Positions 39,855-48,695 of a DNA stretch of 64,000 nt are shown here, piece after piece. Source of the DNA: Tetrapisispora phaffii CBS 4417. Lineage: Eukaryota; Ascomycota; Saccharomycetes; Saccharomycetales; Saccharomycetaceae. The notes beneath the pieces were generated by a model that was not told where the DNA came from, searched no databases, and saw only the letters and a program-made list of their open reading frames with translations. The DNA is taken from contig NC_016533.1 in NCBI RefSeq assembly GCF_000236905.1, forward strand, positions 1-64,000, read 5' to 3'. Each line of letters begins with the position of its first letter. Position 1 is the stretch's first letter. A program made the position numbers and the translations under genes.

Positions 39855-42800
39855 ATGGAATCCGATCTCTCTTCGAAACTGAACCTAAGTAATAGCGATG
39901 CTGCTTTCATTGATAATAATGCGGAAAACACTCCCTCAGAACCCAGATACACTAACGATGAGAAATTGCATCGAATAAGAAAGAAAAGAAACAGGATATC
40001 ATTTGTTTGTCAACATTGTAGAAAATCAAAAACCAAGTGTGATAAAAAGCAACCGCATTGTGCAAGATGTATCAAACACGGTATTCAATGTGTTTACGAT
40101 ATTGAATTTCAAGTAAAGCCAAAGACGCCTTCGAAAACTGCAATAATAAAAAGATTAGAAGCCGATTTACAAAATTACAAATCACAATGCATGTCTTTAG
40201 CAGAGCAACTAGAACAGCAGAAGGCAATAAATAGCCATATCACAGAAAAGCAATTTAACACCACCGCCACGAATACCACTGGGAAAAATACTGCAAAATT
40301 GGATAGAGAAAGAGATAATGAAACAAGTCCACAAAATGATTCGGAAGTGGAAGAAGCCGAATCAATCAATTTCTATGAATGCCATCCAAGTTTAATTATA
40401 AATGGTATAATGAAAAGAGAGGTAAAACCCTTAGCTGAAAACTATATTATACTGCAAGATAAATTTCTATCAGTGCTAGTATCTTCAATCTTTTTAGATC
40501 CCTTTAAAAATTCTATCATAACGGCATTATCCGATAATTCAGTATCAATCTCATCAAAACCATCAGTTCGTAAAAATATCTTAAAATTGAAAGAAGTTTT
40601 GTTGAAACATAACCACTCAAAACAACAGAAAAACAGAATCTCTGATTTTTTCAATAGAATTTTACAGAAAAATTCATTATTAACATTTACCAATAGTGAT
40701 AATGTCGAAAATGATGCTGCTTACAAAATGAAAAATAATATCACCCCATCCTCCACAAATCTTCAAGAGAATACACAAATTTATGAAGGAATAGATAGTA
40801 CTGATTCGGAGAGTCAGAATGCAAATGATACGCCAGGCAATATTAGGAGACAAAGAAATACTTTACTAAATCTCGGCGTGAGCCAATTATCAACATCAAT
40901 GTTCAATAATTTTGAGCACCAATATCTAGAGGATTATTGTACAATTAATAAAGATACTGGAGAAGTAGAATACTCACAGTTGATGAAGTGTTTTATATCT
41001 GATTTTGAACAATTATTACCTCCATACGATGTGATTATGAATTACAAAGCATATTTTTATGAGTCTATTTATCCAAATTTACCTTTTTTGGATAAAGAAC
41101 TATTTGAAGACACTTTATCATTGATTTTATTTCCATTAGACGAAGACGAAGAATACAAAGAAGGAAGTACCGATTCAAGTGAAACCAATGTTAGAAATGT
41201 TCGAATTCTTTTAGGAAAATCAAGATTAAGAACAAAACTAGAAAATCTTGGTATTCTAATCATTATATTAAAACTATCTTATATTTCTTTGAGATTTAAT
41301 GAATTTGATTCCGTGGATTTTTCAGTTTCGTCGCAGTATATTAGTAAAGAAATGTTGGATAAATACCCAATGAACAATGACTCAGTGTTATTAGTAGAGA
41401 GACTATTGGTCGCGGAAAATTATTGTGCATGTGCTAATGAAAATATTATCTGTTGTTTACTTTACATTTGGGCATTTTTTGTTTTCTCTCCTGAAGAAGG
41501 TGATTTTTTTTTGGAACATCCTACTGATATTTTGTCCGGTGTTATTGCAATGTTGGGTAATGCAATTGGACTACACAGAGATCCACTAGACTTCCCTCAA
41601 TTACAACGACCTTCTGTCGATAGTAGAATTCTTAACTATAGAAGAATATTATGGCTTGCTATAGTCACCACTTCATGCCTAGAATCATCATTAAAAGGTA
41701 GACATCCAATATTTGTTAAATTTTTAACAAAAAATTTTATCAAAGACATCAATTCTCCTGATGCTTTAGAAACCTATATGGCTAGAGTGAGAAATGATCT
41801 TGGTCCAACAGGTAGTGAAAAATTATTGAAGACTCATGAAATTTCATTTAAAAGAATGCAATTATCTATCTTAATATCAACCTTAGATTCTCTAACATTA
41901 ACTTACGGTAAATCATTTAAATTATCTGAGTTTGAGACAGCGAGGAAAAGAATTAAAGATTTCTTGGATAATCAATTCCCAATATTGGATTTCAAAGGTA
42001 ACAATAATACTAATGATTGGATTAACCAATTAACAAAAGTAACAACCACCGAATACTCAATTACATTACATTCAAGAATGATGGCATCGTTGGTTTTGTT
42101 GAGGTTTTCAATTGCTTTATTTTTACATTATGAAACTTTATACAACAAAACTGGTTCAATCAAGCTATTACCATATTATAAAAATTATTTTTATAGAAGT
42201 TGTATTGATTGTCTGACACTAGCCTCTCATTTTGAAAAATTTTTCAATGGTGGTTATGGTACCAAGTATTCGAACCTAACTAGTTACAATGTAACCAAAA
42301 CTGCACAATTAGCTTTACCTTCTGTGATTTTTAGTATTTTATCTATTGTCATCAGACTAGAGTTAGCAGGTGTAACTTTATTAACAGACTATAAAAATTT
42401 ATCACACAGATATAATATTTTAAAGGATAATGAAAGCCCTGAATCTAAGAGCTTAGAAAAGAGGCTGAATGAATTAATAGGTAAAATTACTGTAATGAAT
42501 TCTTTAAAGATTGAATTTGAAAAGTTATTAACATCAATGTACCATATTGCTTCAGAACATTTGAGATTTACTTATTTTTCTGTTTTCAAGATGTTAACTT
42601 TATTTGATGTTATCATGCATAAAATCAAGAAGGGTCATTTATTGACGACAATAATAAGAATGTGCCAATCTGAGTTACTACATCCTAAGTTTGTTGAAAC
42701 ATTTTCCATGACTTTAAATCTAGATCTCTCGAAGCGTGATACGTTACTAGAAGATTTAAAGAAGACTAACCATTTAATCAATATAAGTGTTGAAGATCTG

Positions 42801-43553
42801 AATGAGATATATCAGACTGTGAGTTCACTAAGGAAAAATAATGATACTTCTAGCCGAGATAAAAAAGCAGCAAATGCTCAATCACCATCCTGTGTCTATG
42901 GTCCTATTATTACCAATTTAGCTTCACTTGCTACGCCACAATCAGCAAGTGATATTAATAAACAGCAAACTAACAGTAATCAAAATTTGGAGTCCGAATC
43001 TCTTCAAAACAGTAACCTCACCGTGCCAGAGGATGTTCAACAGAATTCCGGTATGGGGAATGGTGCTTTTCCACAACCTTATAAAACAGACGGGGAACAG
43101 GACATGGCTCAGAAAAACTTTGACTACTTTAGTACTTCTATGAATAAAATTCCTTCATCGATTTATAATCAACTTAACCAAAACACAGGTTGGTTAAACG
43201 GTTTGAGTAACTCTACAAATTCAACCATGAATTCCACTGCAAATGGGAAACCTAATGATGCTAACATTCAAAATAATGTTAACAACAATATGTATCCTTC
43301 AGTCAATTTGGATGGAACCTCATTTTCAAATGATTTTGATTTTATACAAAATCGAAATATGATGAATTCAGGTGTAGAAGAAACTATCCATAACAATAAT
43401 CTCCCCGAACAAATAGATGGTAATCTGGAAAAGGACCAATATGGAAATATTGATGCCGGCGATCCAGAAATCCATGAAGGAATTAACCTAAGAGGAATTT
43501 TCGGTGGTCTCGACCTATTTGATTATGATTTCCTTTTTGGAGGTGAAAAGTAA
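39855..43553 (+). CDS. OAF1: Zn2Cys6 oleate-response activator (Oaf1/Pip2)
   Basis: 1,232 residues from ATG 39855. Oaf1 and Pip2 form a heterodimer on oleate response elements and induce peroxisome and beta-oxidation genes. The zinc cluster has the C-X2-C-X6-C-X6-C-X2-C-X6-C spacing, with Cys at 52, 55, 62, 69, 72 and 79 (VCQHCRKSKTKCDKK...), followed by a linker and a coiled coil (about 95-120, KRLEADLQNYKSQ...AEQLEQQ). A fungal transcription factor regulatory domain spans the middle (about 380-960). The C-terminus is Asn-rich and ends in an acidic-aromatic segment, GGLDLFDYDFLFGGEK, a good activation domain. S. cerevisiae OAF1 (YAL051W, 1047 residues) and PIP2 (YOR363C, 996) are WGD duplicates; this single copy equals either, and is longer mainly through Asn-rich insertions. 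Confidence 0.88.
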   Translation: MESDLSSKLNLSNSDAAFIDNNAENTPSEPRYTNDEKLHRIRKKRNRISFVCQHCRKSKTKCDKKQPHCARCIKHGIQCVYDIEFQVKPKTPSKTAIIKRLEADLQNYKSQCMSLAEQLEQQKAINSHITEKQFNTTATNTTGKNTAKLDRERDNETSPQNDSEVEEAESINFYECHPSLIINGIMKREVKPLAENYIILQDKFLSVLVSSIFLDPFKNSIITALSDNSVSISSKPSVRKNILKLKEVLLKHNHSKQQKNRISDFFNRILQKNSLLTFTNSDNVENDAAYKMKNNITPSSTNLQENTQIYEGIDSTDSESQNANDTPGNIRRQRNTLLNLGVSQLSTSMFNNFEHQYLEDYCTINKDTGEVEYSQLMKCFISDFEQLLPPYDVIMNYKAYFYESIYPNLPFLDKELFEDTLSLILFPLDEDEEYKEGSTDSSETNVRNVRILLGKSRLRTKLENLGILIIILKLSYISLRFNEFDSVDFSVSSQYISKEMLDKYPMNNDSVLLVERLLVAENYCACANENIICCLLYIWAFFVFSPEEGDFFLEHPTDILSGVIAMLGNAIGLHRDPLDFPQLQRPSVDSRILNYRRILWLAIVTTSCLESSLKGRHPIFVKFLTKNFIKDINSPDALETYMARVRNDLGPTGSEKLLKTHEISFKRMQLSILISTLDSLTLTYGKSFKLSEFETARKRIKDFLDNQFPILDFKGNNNTNDWINQLTKVTTTEYSITLHSRMMASLVLLRFSIALFLHYETLYNKTGSIKLLPYYKNYFYRSCIDCLTLASHFEKFFNGGYGTKYSNLTSYNVTKTAQLALPSVIFSILSIVIRLELAGVTLLTDYKNLSHRYNILKDNESPESKSLEKRLNELIGKITVMNSLKIEFEKLLTSMYHIASEHLRFTYFSVFKMLTLFDVIMHKIKKGHLLTTIIRMCQSELLHPKFVETFSMTLNLDLSKRDTLLEDLKKTNHLINISVEDLNEIYQTVSSLRKNNDTSSRDKKAANAQSPSCVYGPIITNLASLATPQSASDINKQQTNSNQNLESESLQNSNLTVPEDVQQNSGMGNGAFPQPYKTDGEQDMAQKNFDYFSTSMNKIPSSIYNQLNQNTGWLNGLSNSTNSTMNSTANGKPNDANIQNNVNNNMYPSVNLDGTSFSNDFDFIQNRNMMNSGVEETIHNNNLPEQIDGNLEKDQYGNIDAGDPEIHEGINLRGIFGGLDLFDYDFLFGGEK

Positions 43554-43860
43554 TGTATCCTATTTGAATTTCTCGTCTCGTACTAATAACTGCTATATAT
43601 ATATTTAAAGGATACACTGAATAGTTCAACACAATGCATGAATAGAATACCAATTATAAATTTTAATAACGAGCCTTTGCAATCCTTGTTCGCAAGAGAG
43701 AAGAACAATGCAAATGTCACAAAGACCTGGATGTGTCAGAAATAAAGAACAAGTTGGCTTCATGGAAGTGGCGGTCTCTTAGAACACCCATTGTAATGAA
43801 TACTATCTCTCTTTTGACATCTTCCTTAAACGCTTTGTGTTACCATTACAATGATAGATC

Positions 43861-43867
43861 CGGGTAA
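43861..43867. promoter_or_regulatory. Reb1-type site CGGGTAA
   Basis: Exact match to the Reb1 core, 250 bp before PRE10 and 28 bp before the PACE element. Reb1 usually keeps promoters nucleosome-free. Confidence 0.6.
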
Positions 43868-43894
43868 CTTGCGGTTCTGTTTGGATCCGAAACC

Positions 43895-43903
43895 GGTGGC
43901 AAA
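43895..43903 (+). promoter_or_regulatory. PACE element GGTGGCAAA (Rpn4 site)
   Basis: Exact 9-bp proteasome-associated control element, about 205 bp upstream of PRE10. Rpn4 binds this motif in most S. cerevisiae proteasome gene promoters. Confidence 0.85.
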
Positions 43904-44109
43904 CAATTATAATTTACAGTTAATATATATTATTCCTTATATATATAATCAAGTATAATAGAGTAGTTTTCAGTTGTCTTCACTTGACTAACGTGAAGAT
44001 GACATCAAAGGAACAATATAACAGCTACTAACGTCAAGTTAATATATATACATATATATATCAATTAGAGTTATCTTTCTTTCGTGGTAAAATAATTAAA
44101 TACAGATAA

Positions 44110-44943
44110 ATGACATCGATTGGTACTGGTTACGATTTATCTAATAGTGTTTTCTCTCCAGATGGTAGAATTTTCCAAGTCGAGTATGCTAATAAGGCAG
44201 TAGAGAATGGCGCCACTTCAATTGGTATTAAATGTACAGATGGTGTTGTGTTTGCAGTAGAGAAGATCATCTCATCCAAATTATTAGTTCCAAAGAAAAA
44301 TGTTAAGATTCAAGTGATTGATAGGCATATTGGTTGCGTTTACTCTGGATTAATACCTGATGGTAGACATCTTGTTAATAGGGGTCGTGAAGAATCTGCT
44401 AACTTTAAAAAAGTGTATGGTCAACCAATCGGTATCCCTGCCTTTGCAGACAGAATTGGTCAATATATTCAAGCCTATACTCTTTATAATAGTGTAAGAC
44501 CATTTGGTGTTTCTGCTATCTTTGGTGGTATCGATTCTGAAGGTCCTCATTTATATATGGTCGAACCTAATGGTGCATTCTGGGGTTACAAAGGTGCCGC
44601 CACAGGTAAGGGTAGACAATCTGCAAAAGCAGAGTTAGAAAAACTATTTAATGAACATCCAGAAGGTTTAACCACTAGACAAGCTTTGAAAGAAGCCGCT
44701 AGAATTATTTACGTTGCACATGAAGATAACAAAGAAAAAGGTTTCGAACTGGAGTTAAGTTGGTGTTCAGAGACTGAAACAAATAGTTTACACAAGTTTG
44801 TTACAGGTGACTTACTAGAAGAGGCAAATGAACATGCTAAAAGGGAAATGAATGAAGGTGATGACAGTGATGACGAGGATGTGTCTAGCGATGAAGACAA
44901 TAACGCCGAACAAGATCGTGATGGCGATATCCAATTGGAATAA
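44110..44943 (+). CDS. PRE10: 20S proteasome alpha-7 subunit
   Basis: 277 residues from ATG 44110. Forms the outer alpha ring of the 20S core particle. The N-terminal alpha-subunit signature is present (GYDLSNSVFSPDGRIFQVEY, about residues 7-26), as are ENGATSIGIKCTDGVVFAVE (about 32-51) and YNSVRPFGVSAIFGG in the middle. The C-terminal 45 residues are highly acidic (DDSDDEDVSSDEDNN), a known trait of Pre10. S. cerevisiae Pre10 has 288 residues. Syntenic with YOR362C. Upstream PACE and Reb1 sites fit co-regulation with other proteasome genes. Confidence 0.96.
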   Translation: MTSIGTGYDLSNSVFSPDGRIFQVEYANKAVENGATSIGIKCTDGVVFAVEKIISSKLLVPKKNVKIQVIDRHIGCVYSGLIPDGRHLVNRGREESANFKKVYGQPIGIPAFADRIGQYIQAYTLYNSVRPFGVSAIFGGIDSEGPHLYMVEPNGAFWGYKGAATGKGRQSAKAELEKLFNEHPEGLTTRQALKEAARIIYVAHEDNKEKGFELELSWCSETETNSLHKFVTGDLLEEANEHAKREMNEGDDSDDEDVSSDEDNNAEQDRDGDIQLE

Positions 44944-45465
44944 ATCATTTGAAAAGCTATGTACACCAAATAAATATATTATCATAATAACATAACATAT
45001 ATCATTAATTAAAATTCTTAAACCGTAGAATATGTTTGTCAACTAAGATGCCATGCTCACCAGCATCACTTTTCTTATTACAATTTGAAGAGTGAATTCA
45101 TGCTGGATTCCCTGGAAAAAGAAGCTAGCAACCCTAACTAAGTGTCTTGAACAGCAATTATTGAGGCACAAATGGATGCGGATGTACTTATCTGTTACGA
45201 TATTTATAATTAGAGGTAACCCTTCAGTGCTATGGGTATCGAGAGTTGTGTGTTCCTAAGTGAGATGTTCTTTAACTATGGGTGTCAGGGTAACATGAAA
45301 ACGCGCTTGAACTGCGTGAAAATTTTTTAGTGACAAACAATGAAACATTAGAATTCTCTGATATATAAGATCGATGGTTCATTAAATATGAAATGAAATC
45401 GAATAAAGTTGGTTTGTAATATGTCAATTGTAGGATACCATACAGTGCAATAGTAATTTATCATC
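44944..45465. other. PRE10 3' region and PRT1 promoter
   Basis: 522 bp. AT-rich near PRE10, then mixed. Includes an RRPE-like motif at 45317-45327. PDE2, VTS1 and the chromosome I genes from AIM2 to BOL3 are not here. No gene seen. Confidence 0.55.
45317..45327 (+). promoter_or_regulatory. RRPE-like motif TGAAAATTTTT
   Basis: Exact match to the ribosomal-RNA-processing element (Stb3 site) about 140 bp before PRT1, a translation factor gene. No PAC motif was seen beside it. Confidence 0.5.
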
Positions 45466-47649
45466 ATGTCTGCTGCCTTTGAAGAAATTAGATTAGAAGA
45501 TATCCCTGTGGATGATATCGATTTTTCCGACTTGGAAAAAGAATATGATGTTGTTGAAAAATTTTCTTTTAATCAATATGTCGTTGTGACTGGTGCTCCA
45601 GTTATTCCTGAATCAAAAGTTGCTGTTTTGAAGAAGGCCTTGACTGGTCTTTTCTCAAAAGCAGGTGAAGTTGTTGACATGGAATTTCCTATTCAAGACG
45701 GTAAGACTAAAGGGTTCTTATTCGTGGAATGTGCTTCTCCTGCCGACAGTACCAAGATTATTAAGGCTTACAATGGTAAGAGATTAGATTTGAAGCATCG
45801 CTTGTTCTTATACACCATGAAGGACGTTGAAAAATACACTTCTGAAACTTTCAACACTGAAATGCAAGAACCTGTTTTACCTGAATTCTTCCCTTCAAGT
45901 GCTTTGAAATCCTGGTTGGAAAATGGTTCCTGTAGAGATCAATATGTTGTCCAAAACAGTGATTTAACTACTATTATGTGGAACACTCAAATGGAAGACG
46001 ATCCAGATGCTTTGGTTGAAAGAAGAAGCAAATGGTCCACTAACTATGTTAGATTTTCTCCAAAGGGTACTTACTTATTTACTTACCATCCACAAGGTGT
46101 TGTTATGTGGGGTGGTCCAAAATTTGACCGTCTAAGAAGATTTTACCATCCAAACGTCAGAACTTCTTCTGTTTCTCCTACTGAAAAGTATTTAGTTACT
46201 TATTCATCCGACCCAATTGTTGTCGATAACGAAGATCCAGAATGTCCATTCAGCACCAAAAATGAGGGCCATCAATTATGCATCTGGGACATTAGCACCG
46301 GTCTATTGTTGGTTACTTTACCAGTTACCACAAGCGTTCAATTACAGTGGCCAATCGTCAGATGGTCTTACAACGATGAATACTGTGCCAGATTAAGTGG
46401 TGATAGATTAGTTGTACATGATGTTAAGAAGAAGTTCGCTCCAATTGACAGTAAAGCTCTAACTACCACTGGTATTAGGGACTTTTCGTTTGCTCCAACT
46501 GGTGTCAAACTTGCTCCATTCAGAAGTACCGATGAACCATCCGTTTTATTATCTTACTGGACTCCAGAAACAAATAACATGTCCTGTAAGGCCACCATCG
46601 TGGAAGTTCCTCGTGGCAGAGTCTTGAAGACTGTTAACTTAGTCCAAGTTTCCAATGTTACTTTGCACTGGCAAGACAATAGTGAATTCATATGTTTCAA
46701 TGTTGAACGTCATACTAAATCTAAGAAAACTTTATTCAGTAATTTAGAAATTTGTAAATTAACTGAAAAGGATATTCCAGGTGAAAAAATTGAATTAAAG
46801 GACACAGTTATTGAATTTCAATGGGAACCACATGGAAAAAGATTTGTTGCTATCGCTGCTCATGATACTGGTGATGACAACCCAGCCATTCCAAGAAATA
46901 TCATTATGTTCTTTGCCCCAGAAAAGAAAGATCCAAAGGACAAAACTAATACTGTTAAGAAATGGGTTGAAGTCGCTTCTATCTCAGATAGATTCTCCAA
47001 CACTGTTGCATGGTCACCAGCTGGTAGATTCGTTACTGTTGCTACTTTAGTTAAAGCAACCGTTCGTAGATCCGACTTTTCTTTCTACGACATGGACTAC
47101 ACTGGAGAGTCTACCATTAATAAGGTCGACAATGCTTCTGCTAACATCAGTAATATTGGTAAATCTACTTTTAGTTCTGCTACTGATCTGGAATGGGATC
47201 CATCTGGTAGATGGTTAGCTGTCTGGTCCAGTTCTCTAAAGCACAAGAATGAAAATGGTTTCAAGATCTTTAACATTGCTGGTAAAGTTATTAAAGATGA
47301 ACCAATTCCAAACTTCAAACATTTTGCTTGGAGACCAAGACCTGCTTCATTATTAACAAATGGTGAAAAGAAGAAGATCAGAACGAACTTGAGAGAATGG
47401 TCTGCTCAATTTGCTGAACAAGATGCTATGGAAGCTGATGTTGCTACCAGAGAATTAATCTTGAGACAACGTGAATTATTAAAGGAATGGAACGCATACA
47501 GGGCATCTACTGAATCTCACTTCGAAAACTCCTTTGGTTACAAACCTTTCGACATGGTTGACTTACATACTCCTGACAGTGCTTTCATTTCCATTGAAGA
47601 AGTTAAGGAAGAAATTGTGGAACAAACCGAAGAGAATGTCACCGAATAA
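45466..47649 (+). CDS. PRT1: eIF3b translation initiation factor subunit
   Basis: 727 residues from ATG 45466. Core scaffold of eIF3, which recruits the ternary complex and mRNA to the 40S ribosome. An N-terminal acidic segment is followed by an RRM (about residues 37-118), with RNP-like strands YVVVTGAP and [10 protein letters not shown]; this RRM binds eIF3a and eIF3j. The middle is the eIF3b beta-propeller (about 170-640) with blades such as [36 protein letters not shown] and [19 protein letters not shown]-terminal helical tail (about 640-710), which binds eIF3i/eIF3g, ends acidic. S. cerevisiae Prt1 has 763 residues. Codon use is that of a highly expressed gene. Syntenic with YOR361C; convergent with GCV3. 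Confidence 0.96.
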   Translation: MSAAFEEIRLEDIPVDDIDFSDLEKEYDVVEKFSFNQYVVVTGAPVIPESKVAVLKKALTGLFSKAGEVVDMEFPIQDGKTKGFLFVECASPADSTKIIKAYNGKRLDLKHRLFLYTMKDVEKYTSETFNTEMQEPVLPEFFPSSALKSWLENGSCRDQYVVQNSDLTTIMWNTQMEDDPDALVERRSKWSTNYVRFSPKGTYLFTYHPQGVVMWGGPKFDRLRRFYHPNVRTSSVSPTEKYLVTYSSDPIVVDNEDPECPFSTKNEGHQLCIWDISTGLLLVTLPVTTSVQLQWPIVRWSYNDEYCARLSGDRLVVHDVKKKFAPIDSKALTTTGIRDFSFAPTGVKLAPFRSTDEPSVLLSYWTPETNNMSCKATIVEVPRGRVLKTVNLVQVSNVTLHWQDNSEFICFNVERHTKSKKTLFSNLEICKLTEKDIPGEKIELKDTVIEFQWEPHGKRFVAIAAHDTGDDNPAIPRNIIMFFAPEKKDPKDKTNTVKKWVEVASISDRFSNTVAWSPAGRFVTVATLVKATVRRSDFSFYDMDYTGESTINKVDNASANISNIGKSTFSSATDLEWDPSGRWLAVWSSSLKHKNENGFKIFNIAGKVIKDEPIPNFKHFAWRPRPASLLTNGEKKKIRTNLREWSAQFAEQDAMEADVATRELILRQRELLKEWNAYRASTESHFENSFGYKPFDMVDLHTPDSAFISIEEVKEEIVEQTEENVTE

Positions 47650-47847
47650 GTACTACCATTTTCATGATTCAATTATTTTACAAGGATTCTAACTAATCAT
47701 ATAAATTTAATTAATGTATAATAATATATAAAATCTGTTAATAGATTATATCATATTTAAGAATATTTTTGAAAACAACTATGAAACTATATAGTGCATA
47801 TTACGAATAGAAGCTAAATAGAAAGTACCATTTAAGGGCGTTTATGA

Positions 47848-48354
47848 TCAATGGTTATCTTCAGCTAATGATTTTTCGTACTGTTCCAAGGATAGCAGTT
47901 CTGGATTTTCCAAATCTTTGGCATCCTTAATCTTGATCTTGGCAATCCAGCCTGCACCCAATGGATCCTCGTTGATCAATTGTGGAGAGTTTTCCAAATT
48001 CTGGTTAGCCTCAGTGAGCGAACCAGCAATTGGTTGATATATTTCAGAAGCAGACTTGACAGATTCAATAGAAGAAATGGTATCACCCTCTGCAATATCA
48101 GAACCAGCTTCTGGCAATTCAACATATGTAACGTCACCTAATGCATCGGCAGCATATTTGGTGATACCAATAAAAGCAGTACCGTCTTCATGCGCAGCAA
48201 TCCATTCGTGTTCAGTAGTGTACTTGATCAAAGAGGGGCCGGAAGCAGTGTAAGTAAAGGGCAATTGAGTCTTGGTCAAAGCATTAGTGGATTGGCATCT
48301 GAGAAACAATTTCAATGAGTTTTTTTGAAAAGCTGTTCTGGCAACAGAAAACAT
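47848..48354 (-). CDS. GCV3: Glycine cleavage system H protein
   Basis: 168 residues from ATG 48352-48354. Lipoylated shuttle subunit of the mitochondrial glycine decarboxylase complex; it also takes part in lipoate transfer to other enzymes. A basic, hydroxylated presequence of about 40 residues (MFSVARTAFQKNSLKLFLR...) is followed by the H-fold: TEHEWIAAHEDGTAFIGIT, GDVTYVELPEAG and the lipoyl-attachment motif SIESVKSASEIY, with the modified Lys at about position 100. The C-terminal part has GWIAKIKI and LLSLEQYEK, as in the family. S. cerevisiae Gcv3 has 170 residues. Syntenic with YAL044C. Confidence 0.96.
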   Translation of the reverse strand: MFSVARTAFQKNSLKLFLRCQSTNALTKTQLPFTYTASGPSLIKYTTEHEWIAAHEDGTAFIGITKYAADALGDVTYVELPEAGSDIAEGDTISSIESVKSASEIYQPIAGSLTEANQNLENSPQLINEDPLGAGWIAKIKIKDAKDLENPELLSLEQYEKSLAEDNH

Positions 48355-48590
48355 TTTTTTATTTTATTTTATAAGGAGGATTATTCAGACTTGCTTAGAT
48401 CCCCAACAAGGAAGGAAACTTATCAACGAGAGCAAAACTAACTAAGAGCAATACTTCATCGAAGAATACAATTACTTATATGCGTTTATATACTTGAAAT
48501 ATCTATTGCAATTGGGCTCAAATGAGTCCTTGTCTGTGGTACCAGTTGTTTCCTTACTATGGGAAACGGCAAAAAGGACGTGCAATGTGG

Positions 48591-48597
48591 TTACCCG
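48591..48597. promoter_or_regulatory. Reb1-type site TTACCCG
   Basis: Exact core match, ten bases before the TGACTC cluster on the GCV3 upstream side. Confidence 0.55.
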
Positions 48598-48606
48598 TCT
48601 TGAGAC

Positions 48607-48632
48607 GAGTCAGGTTGCGAGTCATCTGACTC
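48607..48632. promoter_or_regulatory. Three TGACTC/GAGTCA motifs (Gcn4/Bas1 type)
   Basis: GAGTCA at 48607-48612 and 48619-48624, TGACTC at 48627-48632, about 250-280 bp before the GCV3 start. In S. cerevisiae the glycine cleavage genes depend on Bas1/Bas2 and respond to Gcn4, both of which recognise this hexamer. Confidence 0.7.
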
Positions 48633-48695
48633 TGTCAGCGAATGCCAATGACAATGTCGATTGGCGATAGCAATGCCAGTGAATTAGTAGCTTTC

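Larger units (their letters stand above)
43554..44109. other. OAF1 3' region and PRE10 promoter
   Basis: 556 bp between two plus-strand genes. Contains a Reb1-type site (43861-43867), the PACE element (43895-43903), and TA-rich stretches near 43925-43950 and 44040-44060. No gene seen. Confidence 0.6.
48355..48695. other. GCV3 promoter and PTA1 3' region
   Basis: 341 bp. T-rich leader next to GCV3. Contains a Reb1-type site (48591-48597) and a cluster of Gcn4/Bas1-type half-sites (48607-48632). Confidence 0.65.
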
